A stretch of DNA of 64,000 nt, from assembly GCF_028372415.1 (NCBI RefSeq), contig NC_092874.1, positions 336,430,651 to 336,494,650 on the forward strand, read 5' to 3'. This document shows positions 32,490-44,329 of this stretch, one piece after another; the first letter of the stretch is position 1; each line of letters begins with the position of its first letter. Below the pieces are notes generated by a model. That model did no database searches. It saw only the letters and a list, made by a program, of their open reading frames with translations, and was not told the origin of the DNA. This DNA is from Notamacropus eugenii (lineage: Eukaryota > Chordata > Mammalia > Diprotodontia > Macropodidae). A program made the translations under genes and the position numbers.

Positions 32490-33240
32490 AAAAACTTTAA
32501 AAATAGACTAACCCAAATGGCAAAGGAGGTCCAAAAAGCCAATGAGGAGAAGAATGCTTTAAAAAGTAGAATTGGCCAAATGGAAAAGGAGGTTCAAAAG
32601 CTCACTGAAGTAAATAGTTCTTTAAAATTAGAATGGAGCAGATGGAAGCCAATGACTCTATGAGAAACCAAGAAATTATAAAAACAAAACCAAAAGAATG
32701 AAAAAAATGGAAGACAATGTGAAGTATCTCTTTGCAAAATAGATCCAAGGGAGAAAATTTTAAAATTATTGGTCTACCTGAAAACCATGATCAAAAAAGG
32801 AGTCTAAACATCATCTTCCAAGAAATTATCAAGGAAAACTGCCTTGATATTCTAGAACCAGAGGGTAAAATAGAAATAGAAAGAATTCAACAATTGCCTC
32901 CTGAAAGAGATACCAAAAGGAAAACTCCTAGGAATATTGTAGCCAAATTCCAGAGTTCCCAGGTGAAGGAGAAAATATTACAAGCAGCCAAAAAGAAACA
33001 GTTCAAATATTGTGGAAATGCAATCAGGATAACACAGGTTTTAGCAGCTTCTACACTAAGGGATCGAAGGGTTTGGAATATGCTATTCCAGAGGTCAAAG
33101 AACATAGGATTAAAACCAAGAATGATCTACACAGCAAAACTGAGTATAACACTTCAGGGAAAAAAATAGATATTTAATGAAATAGAGGACTTTCAAGCAT
33201 TCTTGTTGAAAAAAATCAGAGCTGAATTGAAAATTTGACT
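32490..33240 (+). pseudogene. HAL1 ORF1, 5'-truncated and broken
   Basis: Starts in the coiled coil ('aatggcaaaggaggtccaaa'). Frame breaks occur before 32,732. From there 145 codons are open through the RNA-binding and C-terminal domains (IIGLPENHDQKRSLNIIFQE to TAKLSITLQGKK) and then stop. Clearly less preserved than the copy at 53,679. Confidence 0.82.
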
Positions 33241-33389
33241 TTCAAATACAAGAACCAAGGGAAACATGAAAAAGTAAACAGAAAAGAGAAGCCTTAAGGA
33301 ACTCATTCATTAAAGTTGAACTGTTTACATTCCTACATGGAAACATTTGTAATTCATGAGACCTTTTCTTGTATGAGGGTAGTTACAGG

Positions 33390-33525
33390 GTATATACATA
33401 TATATATATATATATATATTTGTGTGTGTGTTTATGTGGGTGTGTATGGGTACGTATAAATATTATATATATGTAGGTATGCATATGTACATGGGTATAT
33501 GTGTGTGTATATGTTTATATATACA
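33390..33525. repeat. TA/TG microsatellite in HAL1 3' UTR
   Basis: (TA)n then (TG)n and mixed TATG units, at the place in the 3' UTR where the other HAL1 copies have CA repeats. Confidence 0.9.
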
Positions 33526-34369
33526 TAGACAAAGGTCACAGGATGAGCTAAATATGAAGGGAGAATACCTAAAAAATAAAATTTACTGTTGAGTGGAATA
33601 TACTAGAAGTAAGAGAAAGAGAGGTAGAATGTAGCAAATCATTTCACATAAAAGGGGCAAGAAAGAGGTTTTACAATGGAGGGGAAGAGGGGGGAATGAA
33701 AAGAAACAATTGAGCCTTACTCTCATTGGATTTGGCTTAAGCGGGGAATAACACACACTGAAATGGATATGGAAATCTATTTTACCCTGCAGGAAGGCAA
33801 GGGGGAAGGGGATAAGAGAGGGATAACTGGGGAAAGGAATAATCAGAAGCAAACATTATTTTGGGAGGACAGGTCAAGGGAGAAAATGAAATAAATGGAG
33901 GGCAGGATAGGACAGAGAGAAATGTGGTTAGTCTTTCATATCACAACTATTATGGAAGTGTTTGGCATTGTTACACATGTATGACCTATATTGAATTTCT
34001 TGTTTTCTCAATAAGGATATATGGGGAGGGAAGAAGTGACAGAATATGGAACTCAAAGCTTTAATAATGAATGTTAAAAAATGTTTTAGCATGCAACTGG
34101 AAAATAAGATACACAGGCAATGAGGTATAGAAATCTGTTTTGCCCTACAGGAAAATAGAGGGGCAGGGGATGAAAGAAGGGGGAGGTAACAGAAGGAAGA
34201 ACAGACAGGAGGAAAGGGTGGGTGGGGTGCATACTGTCCTGGGGTGGGGGGGTGAGGAGAGATGGGAAGAAAATTTTGAATTCAAATTCTTGTGGAAGCG
34301 AATGTTGAGAACTGAAAAATAAATAAATTATGTATTTTTTTAAAAAAGAAAATACAAAGGCTAGGAATC

Positions 34370-36045
34370 TAAGAAAACAGATAGAACTAGATCATCTGGA
34401 GGATTAAATAACAGGGTTCAGTTGGGAATGGGGAAGGGGAAGAAGATTATTTCTTGAAATGGCATGCCAGAAATGAATAGTAATCAAAGAGGTAGGGGGT
34501 ATAAAAGAGAGCGCATTTCCCAAATCATACTTTTATATAGACTACACTGGAAAAGGCAAAAAGGGAAAAAAGATGATAGTACAAATAGAATTTTAAGATC
34601 TATTTTTCACATGAAGAGAATGGGGTATATATCTAGGTATTGGTGCAATAAGAATAGACCACTAAACAAATAGTAGGGTTATTGTACTGATGAAAAGAAA
34701 AAAATCATATTAAAAGATCTAGTAAAGGGGGAAACATTTAACAATTATTACTTTGAATGTCAGTGTACTGAATTCACCAACAAAAGGAAGTAAATAGCAA
34801 AATGGATTTAAAATATAAAACAAAATCCAACAGTTTGTTTAGAAAAAGAAATATCAAAAACATAGGGACTCAGATTTGAAATTAAATACTAGAACAAAAT
34901 TTATGCTTCCATTAAAGTTAGAAAACAAAAAACCCAGAATTTATGAACATGATTTTGGAGAAGACAATAGGAAACAAATACCATTAAGAGAGACATGCTG
35001 AAAAATGACATTCATAAAGGGACTATTGATAATGGAAACTGTTAACCTTATTTAATATTACACTGATTGGAACAGTCACCAAATTCTTAAAGGAAAAGCT
35101 AGCTAAAATAAATAAAGACCTCAACAGTAAGACACTAATCTCAGGTGACTTAGAAAATCCTCTGTGAAAGCATGATAATCCAAAAGAAAGATAAACAGGA
35201 AAGAATTAAAGAATAGATTTGCTAGACCTATGTGTACTTGTAAATAGGAATTTTGGAAAATATGCAATTTCTCAGGCTCCCATGAGACTTGGGCAAAAAT
35301 TGTTCACATGCTAGGAAACAAAGGATTCATAAATAAATTCAGAGAGGCAGAAATTTTTAACATGCACTTAACATCATAATAAAATAAAGATTACATTCAA
35401 TGAAGAGAAAATGTGATCAAAAGGAGTAGATTTAAAGAGTCTGAAAAATAACAAATTAAGGAATGAGTAGCTCAAAGTTTCACTAAGCAGTGAAACAAAA
35501 ATTATGTTGAGAATTTTAGCAGTGAGACAACATACCAAAATAGAAGAGATTTTGCTAAAATAGTCATTAAATGAACACCTATATATATGAACACCTATAT
35601 CAGTGAACACCTATATTAATGGGGGGGGGGGGGGAAGAGACTAACAAATTGGAGCATTCATTAAAAAAAAACCTGGGAAAAAATTAATGTTCCCAAGACA
35701 AGCACAAGAGATTTTCAAAATTAAAAACAGGATTGAGGATACTTTAAATTGAATTAATATTACAGCTTTTAATAAACAAAGTAACACAACTGATAAAAGT
35801 ATTATTTGATTGGGAATTCACACTAGATAAAGAGAAAATTTTAAAAAGTTTTCTAAAACCATTGTGTGAAATAATATGACAAAAAATTGAAAACTTAGAA
35901 ACAACTGTAAAAATTATAAAATTACAAAATTAATAAAACATAAAATAGTTGAAAACTTGATCTAAGAAAGAGAAATTGAACAAGATATAAATGAACTACC
36001 AGGACTTTCCCAGTCTAAAGAGATTTACAGGCTAATTCTATTTAA
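34370..36045 (+). mobile_element. L1 ORF2 remnant (endonuclease and RT start)
   Basis: Recognisable pieces in order: 'attactttgaatgtcagtgt' with 'ttcaccaacaaaaggaagta' (endonuclease start), 'gtcaccaaattcttaaagga', 'gagacaacataccaaaatag', and 'gaactaccaggactttccca' near 36,000. Heavily mutated with many stops; none of the small open frames is a gene. Confidence 0.7.
35570..35634 (+). repeat. Three-copy 'gaacacctatat' minisatellite plus (G)14
   Basis: 'gaacacctatat' recurs three times at roughly 20-bp spacing, followed by fourteen G (35,621-35,634). Lies in the L1 remnant. Confidence 0.85.
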
Positions 36046-36389
36046 CAGTTAAAGACAAATCCCTAAGGTATACAAACTGTTTTCCAAAACAAAGAAGAGA
36101 AGGCAATCTTTCAAACCCTTTCTATATCTTAGAGTGTGGTGGGGATGAGGACAGGAGAGGTGGTAAGCATATATAGCATGCTCAATTATCCATGAAGATG
36201 ATGAGTATATTTCCAGGAAGGGTATATTGAACATGTAGTAGAAAAACATAGGGAGCAGGTCCATAGGGTAAGGTTTGCCTGCTAGCCTAGAAATTCCAAA
36301 TTATCATGCATGTTCCAAAAGTATGTTCCCATTCTCTTTTGCGTGAAGATAGTATCAGAGAAGTTCTGCCTTCTGGAACCCCAGCAGAA

Positions 36390-36735
36390 TGTGTCTAATT
36401 CCTTCCTAATTTTCTTAAAATACTTGTCAGTTATTGTGATACTATTACACTCTCTCTTCTGCAGGATAAATATCCCCAGTTCTTTAAAGCAGTTGTCATG
36501 GGACATGATCTTGGGGCCTTTCACATTTCTGGTCACTTTCCCATGGTGCTTCTCTTTTTAAGATGTGGTTCTCAGAACTGAAAGTTATACACTAGGTGTG
36601 GTATGACCAAGATAGAACATCATCTTCCTCATTCTGGACAGTATGCTTTCTTTTTCCTTAATGCAGGCTAATATCATAACTTCTTTTAGTTGCCATTATC
36701 AGTGTTGACTTGTATCAAACTTACGGTCTGATAAA
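36390..36735 (-). mobile_element. CR1/L3 LINE remnant, antisense
   Basis: 'aatatccccagttctttaaa', 'gatgtggttctcagaactga', 'aggtgtggtatgaccaagat', 'ttgccattatcagtgttgac'. Same family and orientation as 10,130-10,910, but an overlapping and further part. Confidence 0.7.
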
Positions 36736-36742
36736 ATAATCA

Positions 36743-37010
36743 CGGGCAGCTAGGTGGTGCAGCACATAGAGTTCTGGGCCTGGAGTCAAGAAAACTCATC
36801 TTCCTCAGCTCAAATTTGGCCTAAGATACTAATTAGCTATGTGACCTTGGGCAAATCCCTTAACCCTGTTTGTATCAGTTCTTCATCTTTAAAATGAGCC
36901 AGAGAAAGAAATGGCAAACCACTCCAGTATCTTTGCCAAGAAAATCCCATATGGAGTCACAAAGATTCAAACATGACTGAACCAACTGAAAAACAAAAAA
37001 TAATCATGTC
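36743..37010 (+). repeat. MAR1-type SINE with flanking duplication
   Basis: Complete copy from 'gggcagctaggtggtgcagc' to 'caaacatgactgaaccaact'. 'aaaataatca' occurs just before and just after it, a likely target-site duplication. Confidence 0.88.
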
Positions 37011-37039
37011 TTTTAAAGAAAAGTGCTATTTAGCTATAT

Positions 37040-37690
37040 CTCAATTTTGTAAAAATTATTTTTTTGCTATTTAAAAAATTATTTTAATTTTTAGTTTCAA
37101 ATTCTTTCCATCCTTCCACCCCCTGCCATATACATTGAGAAGTAAAGAAATACAAGACCCATTATTCATATATAGTCATGTGAAACATTTTTCACATTAG
37201 CTATGTTGCAAAAAATAAAGTGAAAAAAATGTTTCAATCTTCACTCAGAGTTCATCAGTTGTTTCTCTGGTAGTGGATAGTATTTTTCCATCAGAGGTTC
37301 TTCAGATATTCCATGGATCATTGTATTAATTAGAATAATTAAGTCTTTTTACCATTTATTATAATTACAATATTGCTATTGCTGTGTACAATGTTCTACT
37401 GTTTCTGCTTACTTCACTTTGCATCAGTTCATATAGGCCTTCCCAGATTTTTCCTGAAACCATCCCCTTCCTCATTTCTTTTAGCAGCATAATATTCCAT
37501 TGTAATCATATACCACAACTTGTTCAGTCATTCCCTAATTGAAGAGTATCCCCTCAGTTTCTAATTCTTTACCACAATAAGAACTGATATAAATATTTTT
37601 GTACATATGGTATTTTTTCTTTTTCTTTATGGTATAGACCTAGTATTGCTGGGTGAAAGGATATGTACAGTTTTATAGTTTTTTAGGAAG
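37040..37690 (-). mobile_element. L1 3' end, antisense
   Basis: Plus strand shows the L1 3' UTR complement ('cattgagaagtaaagaaata', 'agtcatgtgaaacatttttc') and then the ORF2 end ('aatattccattgtaatcata', 'atagacctagtattgctggg'). Confidence 0.8.
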
Positions 37691-37727
37691 CTAGGTGGTT
37701 CTATGAGTAGAGCACCAGACCTGAAGA

Positions 37728-38574
37728 AAATAACTCCTCAAAAATTAGAATGGAGCGAATAGAAGCTAATGACTTTGTAAGAAATCAGAAATTATATATT
37801 TATAAAAAAAAACAACAAAAGAATGAAAAATAGAAGACAATGTGAAATATCTCATTGGAAAAACAACTGACCTGGAAAATAGATCCAAAAGAGAGAATTT
37901 TAAAAATTATTGGACTACCTGAAGGCCATGATAAATAAAAAAGAGCCTAGACATCATCTTTTAAGAAATTATCATGGAATACTGCCCTGATATTCTAGAA
38001 CTTGGGGATAAGATAGAAATTGAAAGAGTCCACTGATCACCTCCTGAAAGATATCCCAAAAGGAAAATTCCTAGGAATATTGTAGCCAAATCCCAGAGTT
38101 CCCAGGTCAAGGGGAAAACATTGCAAGCAGCCAGAAAAAAACAATTTGAATATTTTGTGGAAACACAATCTGGATAACATAAGATTTAGTAGTTTCTACA
38201 TTAAGTGATTGGAAGGTTTAAAATATGATATTCCAGAGGTTAAAGGAGCTAGGATTAAAACCAAGAATCAACTACTCGGCAAAACTGAGTATAATCTTTC
38301 AGATGAAAAAAATAGATATTTAATGAAATAGAGGACTTTCAAACATTCTTGATGAAAAGACTAGAGCTGAATAGAAAACTGACTTTCAAATACAAGAATC
38401 AAGAGAAACATGAAAAGGCAAACAGAAAAGAGAAGCCTTAAGGAACTCATTCATTAAAGTTGAACTGTTTACATTCCTACATGGAAAGATATTATTTGTA
38501 ACTCATAAGACCTTTTTGAGTATTAGGGTAGTTGTAGGGAATACATACATACATATATACACATACATATATAT

Positions 38575-38621
<47 letters not shown>

Positions 38622-39500
38622 GCACAGGATGAGTTGAATAGGAAAGGAGGATATCTAAAATCAAATTAAGGGGTGAGAGAGGAATGTCCTGGGAGGGGAA
38701 AGAGAAAGGTAGAATGGGGCAAATTATTTCACATAAATATTTCACAGGCAAGAAAAAGCTTTTTACATTGGAGGGGAAGAGGGGGGAGGTGAACCTTATG
38801 CTCATTAGATTTGGCTTAAGGAGGGAATAATATACACACTGAACTGGCTATGAAAATCTATCTTACCCTATAGGAAAGTAGGGAGGAAGGAGATGAGGGG
38901 GTATGATAGAAAGGAGGGTAGATTGGGGGAAGGAGAAATCAGAAGCAAACACTTTTGAGGAGATACAGGGTCAAACTAGAGAATAGAATGAATGGGGGGC
39001 AGGATAGGGTGAAGGGATATATTAGTCTTTCACATATATAGTTATATATAGGTATATAGTTAGTTAGTCTTTTACAACATGACTATTATGGAAGTGTTTT
39101 GCATGATTACACATGTATAACCTATATCAAATTGCTTGCCTTCTCAATGAGGGTAGGTGGGGGAGGGAGGAAGGGAGAGAATTTGGAACTCAAAGTTTAA
39201 AACTAATGTTTTGAACTAATATTAAAAATTAATGTTAAAAATTGTTTTTACATGCAACTGGTAAATAAGATATACAGGTAATGGGGTATAGAATTTGTCT
39301 TGCCCTATGGGAAAATGGAAGGGAAGGGATAAGAGAAGGGGTGGGCATGATATAAGAAAGGACAAATTAGGGGAAGAGATAGTCAGAATGCACACCATCT
39401 TGGGGTGGGGGGAGAGGAGAGATGGGAAAACAATTTGGAACTCAAAATCTTGTAGAAGTGAATGTTGAAAACTAAATATTAATTAATTAAAAGAAAAAAA
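37728..39500 (+). mobile_element. HAL1-like LINE, 5'-truncated
   Basis: Starts in the ORF1 coiled coil, runs through broken ORF1 to about 38,385 ('aatagaggactttcaaacat'), then a purine-rich 3' UTR to 'ctaaatattaattaattaaa'. It splits a SINE fragment ('ggaagctaggtggttctatg', 37,685-37,727). Collinear with 32,590-34,330 and 54,110-55,750. Confidence 0.85.
38580..38620. repeat. (CA)n microsatellite in HAL1 3' UTR
   Basis: About 20 pure CA units, preceded by 'acatac' mixed units from about 38,545. Confidence 0.95.
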
Positions 39501-39519
39501 GAATTTAGATGCTGTGCCA

Positions 39520-39830
39520 CTTGTTCATTCTTGATATTAATTGATAATTATTTGATATTAATTCATTGCAGTAATTTTTGGTAAAATTTATTTTCCCAAA
39601 ATATCTCTTTTAATTGGATCTATTTTTGCTTTTACTTTACCTAAGAGTATATAGGCTATCCCTGCCTTTTTTATTTCAGCTGCAGCATAATAGATTGTGT
39701 TCCCACCCCTTATTTTTAACTCTGTGTGTGTCTTTTTGCTTCAAGTGTGTCACTTGTAAAAAATATATCAACCTTTGTTGGCAAGGTGATATCTCTGCTT
39801 TTTAGTATGCTGTCCAGATTTGCTATGCTT
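39520..39830 (-). mobile_element. L1 ORF2 endonuclease-region fragment, antisense
   Basis: Plus-strand 'taattggatctatttttgct', 'aggctatccctgcctttttt' and 'ttcaagtgtgtcacttgtaa' are the complement of the L1 segment after the endonuclease start. Broken. Confidence 0.65.
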
Positions 39831-41880
39831 TTCCTTCAAAGAAGCAAGTGTCTTTTAATTTTGTGGCTGCAATAACTGTCTGTAGTGATCTTTGAATATA
39901 ATGTCTGACACTGCTTCCATTTCATCTCCCTTTATTTGTCTGAAAGTGATGGGAGTAGTTGCCATGATTTTAGTTTTTCTTTAATGTTAATCTTTAAGCC
40001 AACTTTTACACTGACTTCTTTCACCCTCCTCAAGAGGCTTCTTAATTCTTCTTCACTTTCTACAATCAGAGTGGGTGATATCGACTGCAAGGTTCAGATA
40101 GTTGATCTTTTTCCTGACAACATTAATTCCAGCTTTTGATTTATCCAGCCTGGCATTTTACTTGATATTCTCTATGTACAAGTTAAATAATTAAGGGGAC
40201 AATATACAGCCTTGTCATATTCCTTTCCCAATCTTCAATCAGTTGTTCCAAATTCAATTTTAACTATTGCTTGTTGATCTGCATAAAGGCTCCATAGGAG
40301 ACAAGTAAAATGATTTGTTACTCCCATCTCTTAGAGAACTTGTCACATTTTGTTGTGATTCACGTAGTCAAAGGCTTTAGTGTAGTCAGTGAAGGAGAAG
40401 TAGGGTTTTTCTTCTTTTCTGGAAGTTCCTTGCTTTCTCCACAATTCAGCAAATGATGATAATTTGGTCTCTAGTTCCTCTACCTCTTCAAATACCAGAC
40501 TGCACTTCTCATAATTCATGGTTTGCTGAAGCCTAGCCTGCAGAATTTTAAGCATAATCTTGGTGGTATGTGAAATGAGTGCAATTGTTTGGTAATTTGA
40601 ACATTCTTTGGCATTTCCCTTTTTTTAGGGTTGGGATATAACTTGATTTTTTTCCATTCCAGTGGCCACTGTTGAGTTTTCCAAATTTGCTGGCATTTTG
40701 CGTGCAACACTTTTACAGCATCATCTTTTAGGATTTTAAATAGCTCAGCTGGAATTCTATCACCTCCAGTAGCCTTATTGTTAGCAATGTGTTCTAAGGC
40801 CCACTTGACTGTATTCTTCATGATGTATGCCTGTAGATCAGTAACTACACCATTGTGGCTATAAAAGATGTTAAGATCTTTCTTGTACAGTTCTTCTGTA
40901 TATTCTTGCCACCTCTTAATCTACTTTGCTTCTTTTAAGCCCCTCTCATTTTTGTCTTTTTGTCATGACCATTTTTGCATGAAACGTTCCCTTGATATCT
41001 CTAACTTTCTTGAAGAGATTTCATGTCTTTCCCTTTCCACTTTTTTTTCCTATTTCTTTGCATTCCTCTTTTAAGAAAACCTTTTTATCTTTCCTTGCTA
41101 TTCTCTGGAATTCTGCTTCAGTTGAATGTATCTTTCCATTTCTCTTTTACGTTTTACATTTTTTCTTCCCTCAGCTACTTGTAAAGTTTCATCAGAAAGA
41201 CATTTTGCTTTCTTGTTCATTCTCTTTGGGACGTTTTTTGTTGCTACCTCCTGTGTATTATGACAGAGCTCTGTTCGTAGTTCTTCAGGTCCTCTATCTA
41301 CTAGATATAATCCCTCAAATCTGTTTATCACCTCCACTTCATATACATAAGGGATTTTTTCAAAGTCATACCTATAGAGTCTGATGGTTTTTTTCTACTT
41401 TCTTTAAGTCTAAATTTTTCAATAAGAAACTCATGATCTGAGCCACAGTTAAACTTCAGGTCTTTTTTAAACTGACTGTATAGCTTCTCTACCTTTGGTT
41501 GCAAAGTATATAATTAATCTTACTTTTATACTGATCATCTTGTGAATCCATGTGTACAGTCACCTTTTGAGTTGTTGAAAAAGAGTGTTTGCTATGACCA
41601 GTAAGTTATCTTACAAGACTCTTTTCTTACAAGACAACTTTTCTGTTTTTCCAATTATCTTTTGATTTCTTGCTTTAACATTCCAATCCCCTATGATCAA
41701 TGGGGCATCTTTTTTGGTGATATTTCTAGGAGGTGTTGTGGGTCAATTTTGTCCTCTTTGGCATCGGTACGATGAGCATAGACTTGTATTGCTGTAATGT
41801 TGCCTTAAATTTGTATAGATTTGTTCCTAGATTGTCATCTAACATGTAAGTTCTCCCTCTCAAAGCTTTGTGCCATATGA
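39830..41880 (-). mobile_element. BovB-like RTE LINE, about 2 kb, antisense
   Basis: The minus strand carries endonuclease-to-RT sequence of the BovB/RTE type. Recognisable RT pieces are NNKATGGDRIPAELFKILKD, QQIWKTQQWPLEWKK, MLKILQARLQQ and TDYTKAFDYVNHNKM. Many stops and frameshifts break it into frames at 40,821-40,516, 40,555-40,343 and 41,337-41,098. Not a host gene. Confidence 0.88.
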
Positions 41881-41991
41881 ATAAACCATAGTTTTAATTT
41901 CCAAACCAGGGAGGTATAAAGCAGAGGAGTACTATATAATGTACCAATGCCATTAATAAATATTCATTATTACCATTTGCCTTTATATCAG

Positions 41992-42122
41992 AAATATAAA
42001 ATAATACATACTTAAGAAGATTTTTAAAAACTATGAACCCATTCTGACTCCAGGCCCAATGCTCTACTGCCTAAAAGGTCCTTCAAAGTTTTTAAAAATC
42101 ATCTTAAGTATGTATTATATTT
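41992..42122. repeat. Long inverted repeat (foldback)
   Basis: Arms 41,992-42,037 and 42,082-42,122 are near-perfect reverse complements ('cttaagaagatttttaaaaa' against 'tttttaaaaatcatcttaag', extending to 'ataatacata' and 'tatgtatta'). The ~44-nt loop resembles a SINE piece ('gactccaggcccaatgctct'). Confidence 0.88.
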
Positions 42123-43600
42123 AATGAGCAGTGTATTTAATGTAAGGCCTTTTTAGTATGCATTGTTATAATAATTTTGTTGCTTTTATGAATTTTAAAT
42201 TATTTTCATTATGTTGAAGCACTTGATGCAAGTCCTTGCACAATTTCTCCATAATGATTGAGATTTTCAGTCATTTTCAGCCGAAATACTCATAGATGTT
42301 TACAGCTCAACCCTGGGTACCTATTCACTCAACTTCTTTTTCTTCAACACTTCCAAGTCACATACACTTCACCTTCAACCTTGCACCAACCTATTTTACC
42401 AATTTGCCTTGCCCACCATTCATTCTCTCATTTTGTTTTACTCTCCAATTATTCTACTTATCTTTTACTACATACTTTGTTTTGTCTTGCCAACTACCTT
42501 TTCCTTTTCCTTCTTTAATCTTTTTCAAGTTCCACTCCTTAATCCTCCTTGATCCTGTTCTCTAAATTTAGAAATAGGAGCTAAACCAGTATGGGGACCT
42601 GGAGATTATTCTCCTTTAAATTTCAATCAATTTTTCTCAAATGTCTCCAGCCCAAATCATTATTACTTCATTAGTCCAAACCCCTGCAAATCACTTATAT
42701 GATTTCATTCCCCTTATTTAATTGTTTTTCTTTGTCACAAGGTATACTGTGGGGTGAGGGAATAATTTGAAATGACTGCAATGTAGAGACCAAAGACGGC
42801 GATAAAATGTATTATGAAAAGTGAGGATTAGTTTAGAACATCATTTTATACCAAATGAATTAATGAGTAAAATATTAAAAGACCATTAAAAGAAAAATGT
42901 GAGGTCATAACTTTCAACCCTGTAGATAGCAGATGAATTTGTAGCCAGATACAACATAGGAGATATTATAAAAGACCAAATATACTATCTCACTATATAA
43001 AAATAAAAGTAATATAAAGGAAAGTAAATATGCTAGTATAGCACTTTTTAGCCCCTCACATATAAGGTCCTTGTGTTATTGGCGTTGATATCAGGTTGCC
43101 CCTTTTAGGGTTTTGTGTTCCTGGTAGCAGGTATAAGAAGCAAGCACTCCATATGTAACACAATCTTCCCTTCAGGAGATTGAGCCTTCCCTGACTTGGC
43201 TGATTTTTGTCCCAAGGGATTATTTCAGCCACTTCTAAGGTTCCAGTTTATGAAATTGTGCTTGCCTAGGGATAGGATACCAGTGTGCTTCTGTTGCTTT
43301 GGGAATTACCAGATGGGATCAGTGGAGATTCTTTCCTGAGCTTTTCTTGAAGTGGGATGTTCCTTGTTCCTCAGCTACATGGAAGTAGGAATGTGTCTGA
43401 TATCTGTCTGCGTAAAATATTTATCTTCTCTCAAACTAATCCTTTTAATGGTATCCCTAAATAAATTATCTTCTAAAATAAAGGGAAAAACAGCTTTACC
43501 CCTCCATGTCTTTTCACTTGGTCTTATTTACACTTTATCCATCCAGGGAGAGGGAAAGAGAGGGAGAAGAAAAGGGGAGGGGGCTACACAAGCTTTGAGC
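42123..43600. other. Intergenic, no feature recognised
   Basis: AT-rich. A CT-rich stretch at 42,290-42,560 gives overlapping open frames with low-complexity peptides that I do not accept as genes. No repeat family is clear. Confidence 0.45.
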
Positions 43601-43639
43601 TAACTCTTCTTTAACAGGGAAGAGGAAAGAATCAAAGCT

Positions 43640-44290
43640 CTCCCCAGATTCTCTGCAGTGTAACAATTGTATACCACACAACAAAGAATATCATATCACC
43701 ACTCAGGATTAGCAGTTATCTCCAATAGCAGAGTTTACAACACAGGCATTACACTAACAAGAACACAAGAAACAGCCTGGAAAAAAACATTTATAAAAAC
43801 TTCAGACACCAAAATATTCCTAGCAACACTTCTCATTGTAGCAGAGCTAGAAACAAGATGGATGCCCATCATGTGGGGAATGACTAAACTAAAATAACAT
43901 AAAAGAAAAAACTTTAAAAGACTTCTGATCTCTGATCAATATTATGATCAGAGAGGACTTCAGAAGATATGCTTCCTATCTCTTGGTAAAGAAGTAATAG
44001 AGAAAAGGTGCAGATAGAATATTTTCAGATATGGTCAATGGGTAAATTTTTTTTGCTTGACTATACTTATTTGCTACAGTGGAGAGCTTCTCTTTTGGGA
44101 GTGAGGGAAGGAGTGGCTGGGTAGTGGTAGTGATAGGGGATAAAAAGCATCAACAAAATATTTAAAAATACACAGAAGAGAACAGGAGGGTCAGAGGGAC
44201 ACCCTCCCAAAAGTAAGGTAGATATGTTAGTATCATGTTAAATCTAATATACATTTCAAAAATAAAATAGAAATGATAGTAATAGAAATT
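43640..44290 (+). mobile_element. Degenerate L1 3'-end-like sequence
   Basis: 'aaaatattcctagcaacact', 'gatggatgcccatcatgtgg' and 'ggaatgactaaactaa' match the pattern of the ORF2 end of marsupial-type L1. The open frame at 43,667-43,897 belongs to it. Confidence 0.55.
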
Positions 44291-44329
44291 CCCAGCTTCA
44301 TATATACATTGCTTTTTTCTGTTCTCTGT

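Larger units (their letters stand above)
31708..34347 (+). mobile_element. Chimeric insertion: L1 deletion derivative joined to 5'-truncated HAL1
   Basis: Flanked by identical 14-bp GAAAATACAAAGGC at 31,694-31,707 and 34,348-34,361, with 'ctTT' before the first as expected for an L1 endonuclease site. Part 1 (31,708-~32,475) is a marsupial-type L1 5' UTR ('tagagccatgatggcagag') joined near 32,100 straight to L1 3'-end sequence ('ttccacatccagagaaagaa') ending 'aataaataaaatta'. Part 2 (~32,490-34,347) is HAL1 from mid-ORF1 to its 3' end. No duplication separates the parts. Confidence 0.8.

Noticed and set aside
31708..34347. Reading the block as two independent insertions
   Set aside because: No target duplication or flanking DNA occurs between the parts, while one 14-bp duplication encloses both. 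Kept as an alternative only.
38503..38805. 100-residue minus-strand frame with (CV)n
   Set aside because: Translation of the CA microsatellite and HAL1 3' UTR.
40343..41384. Reverse-transcriptase-like open frames
   Set aside because: Considered as a possible host or defence RT, but they are broken pieces of a BovB-like LINE on minus.
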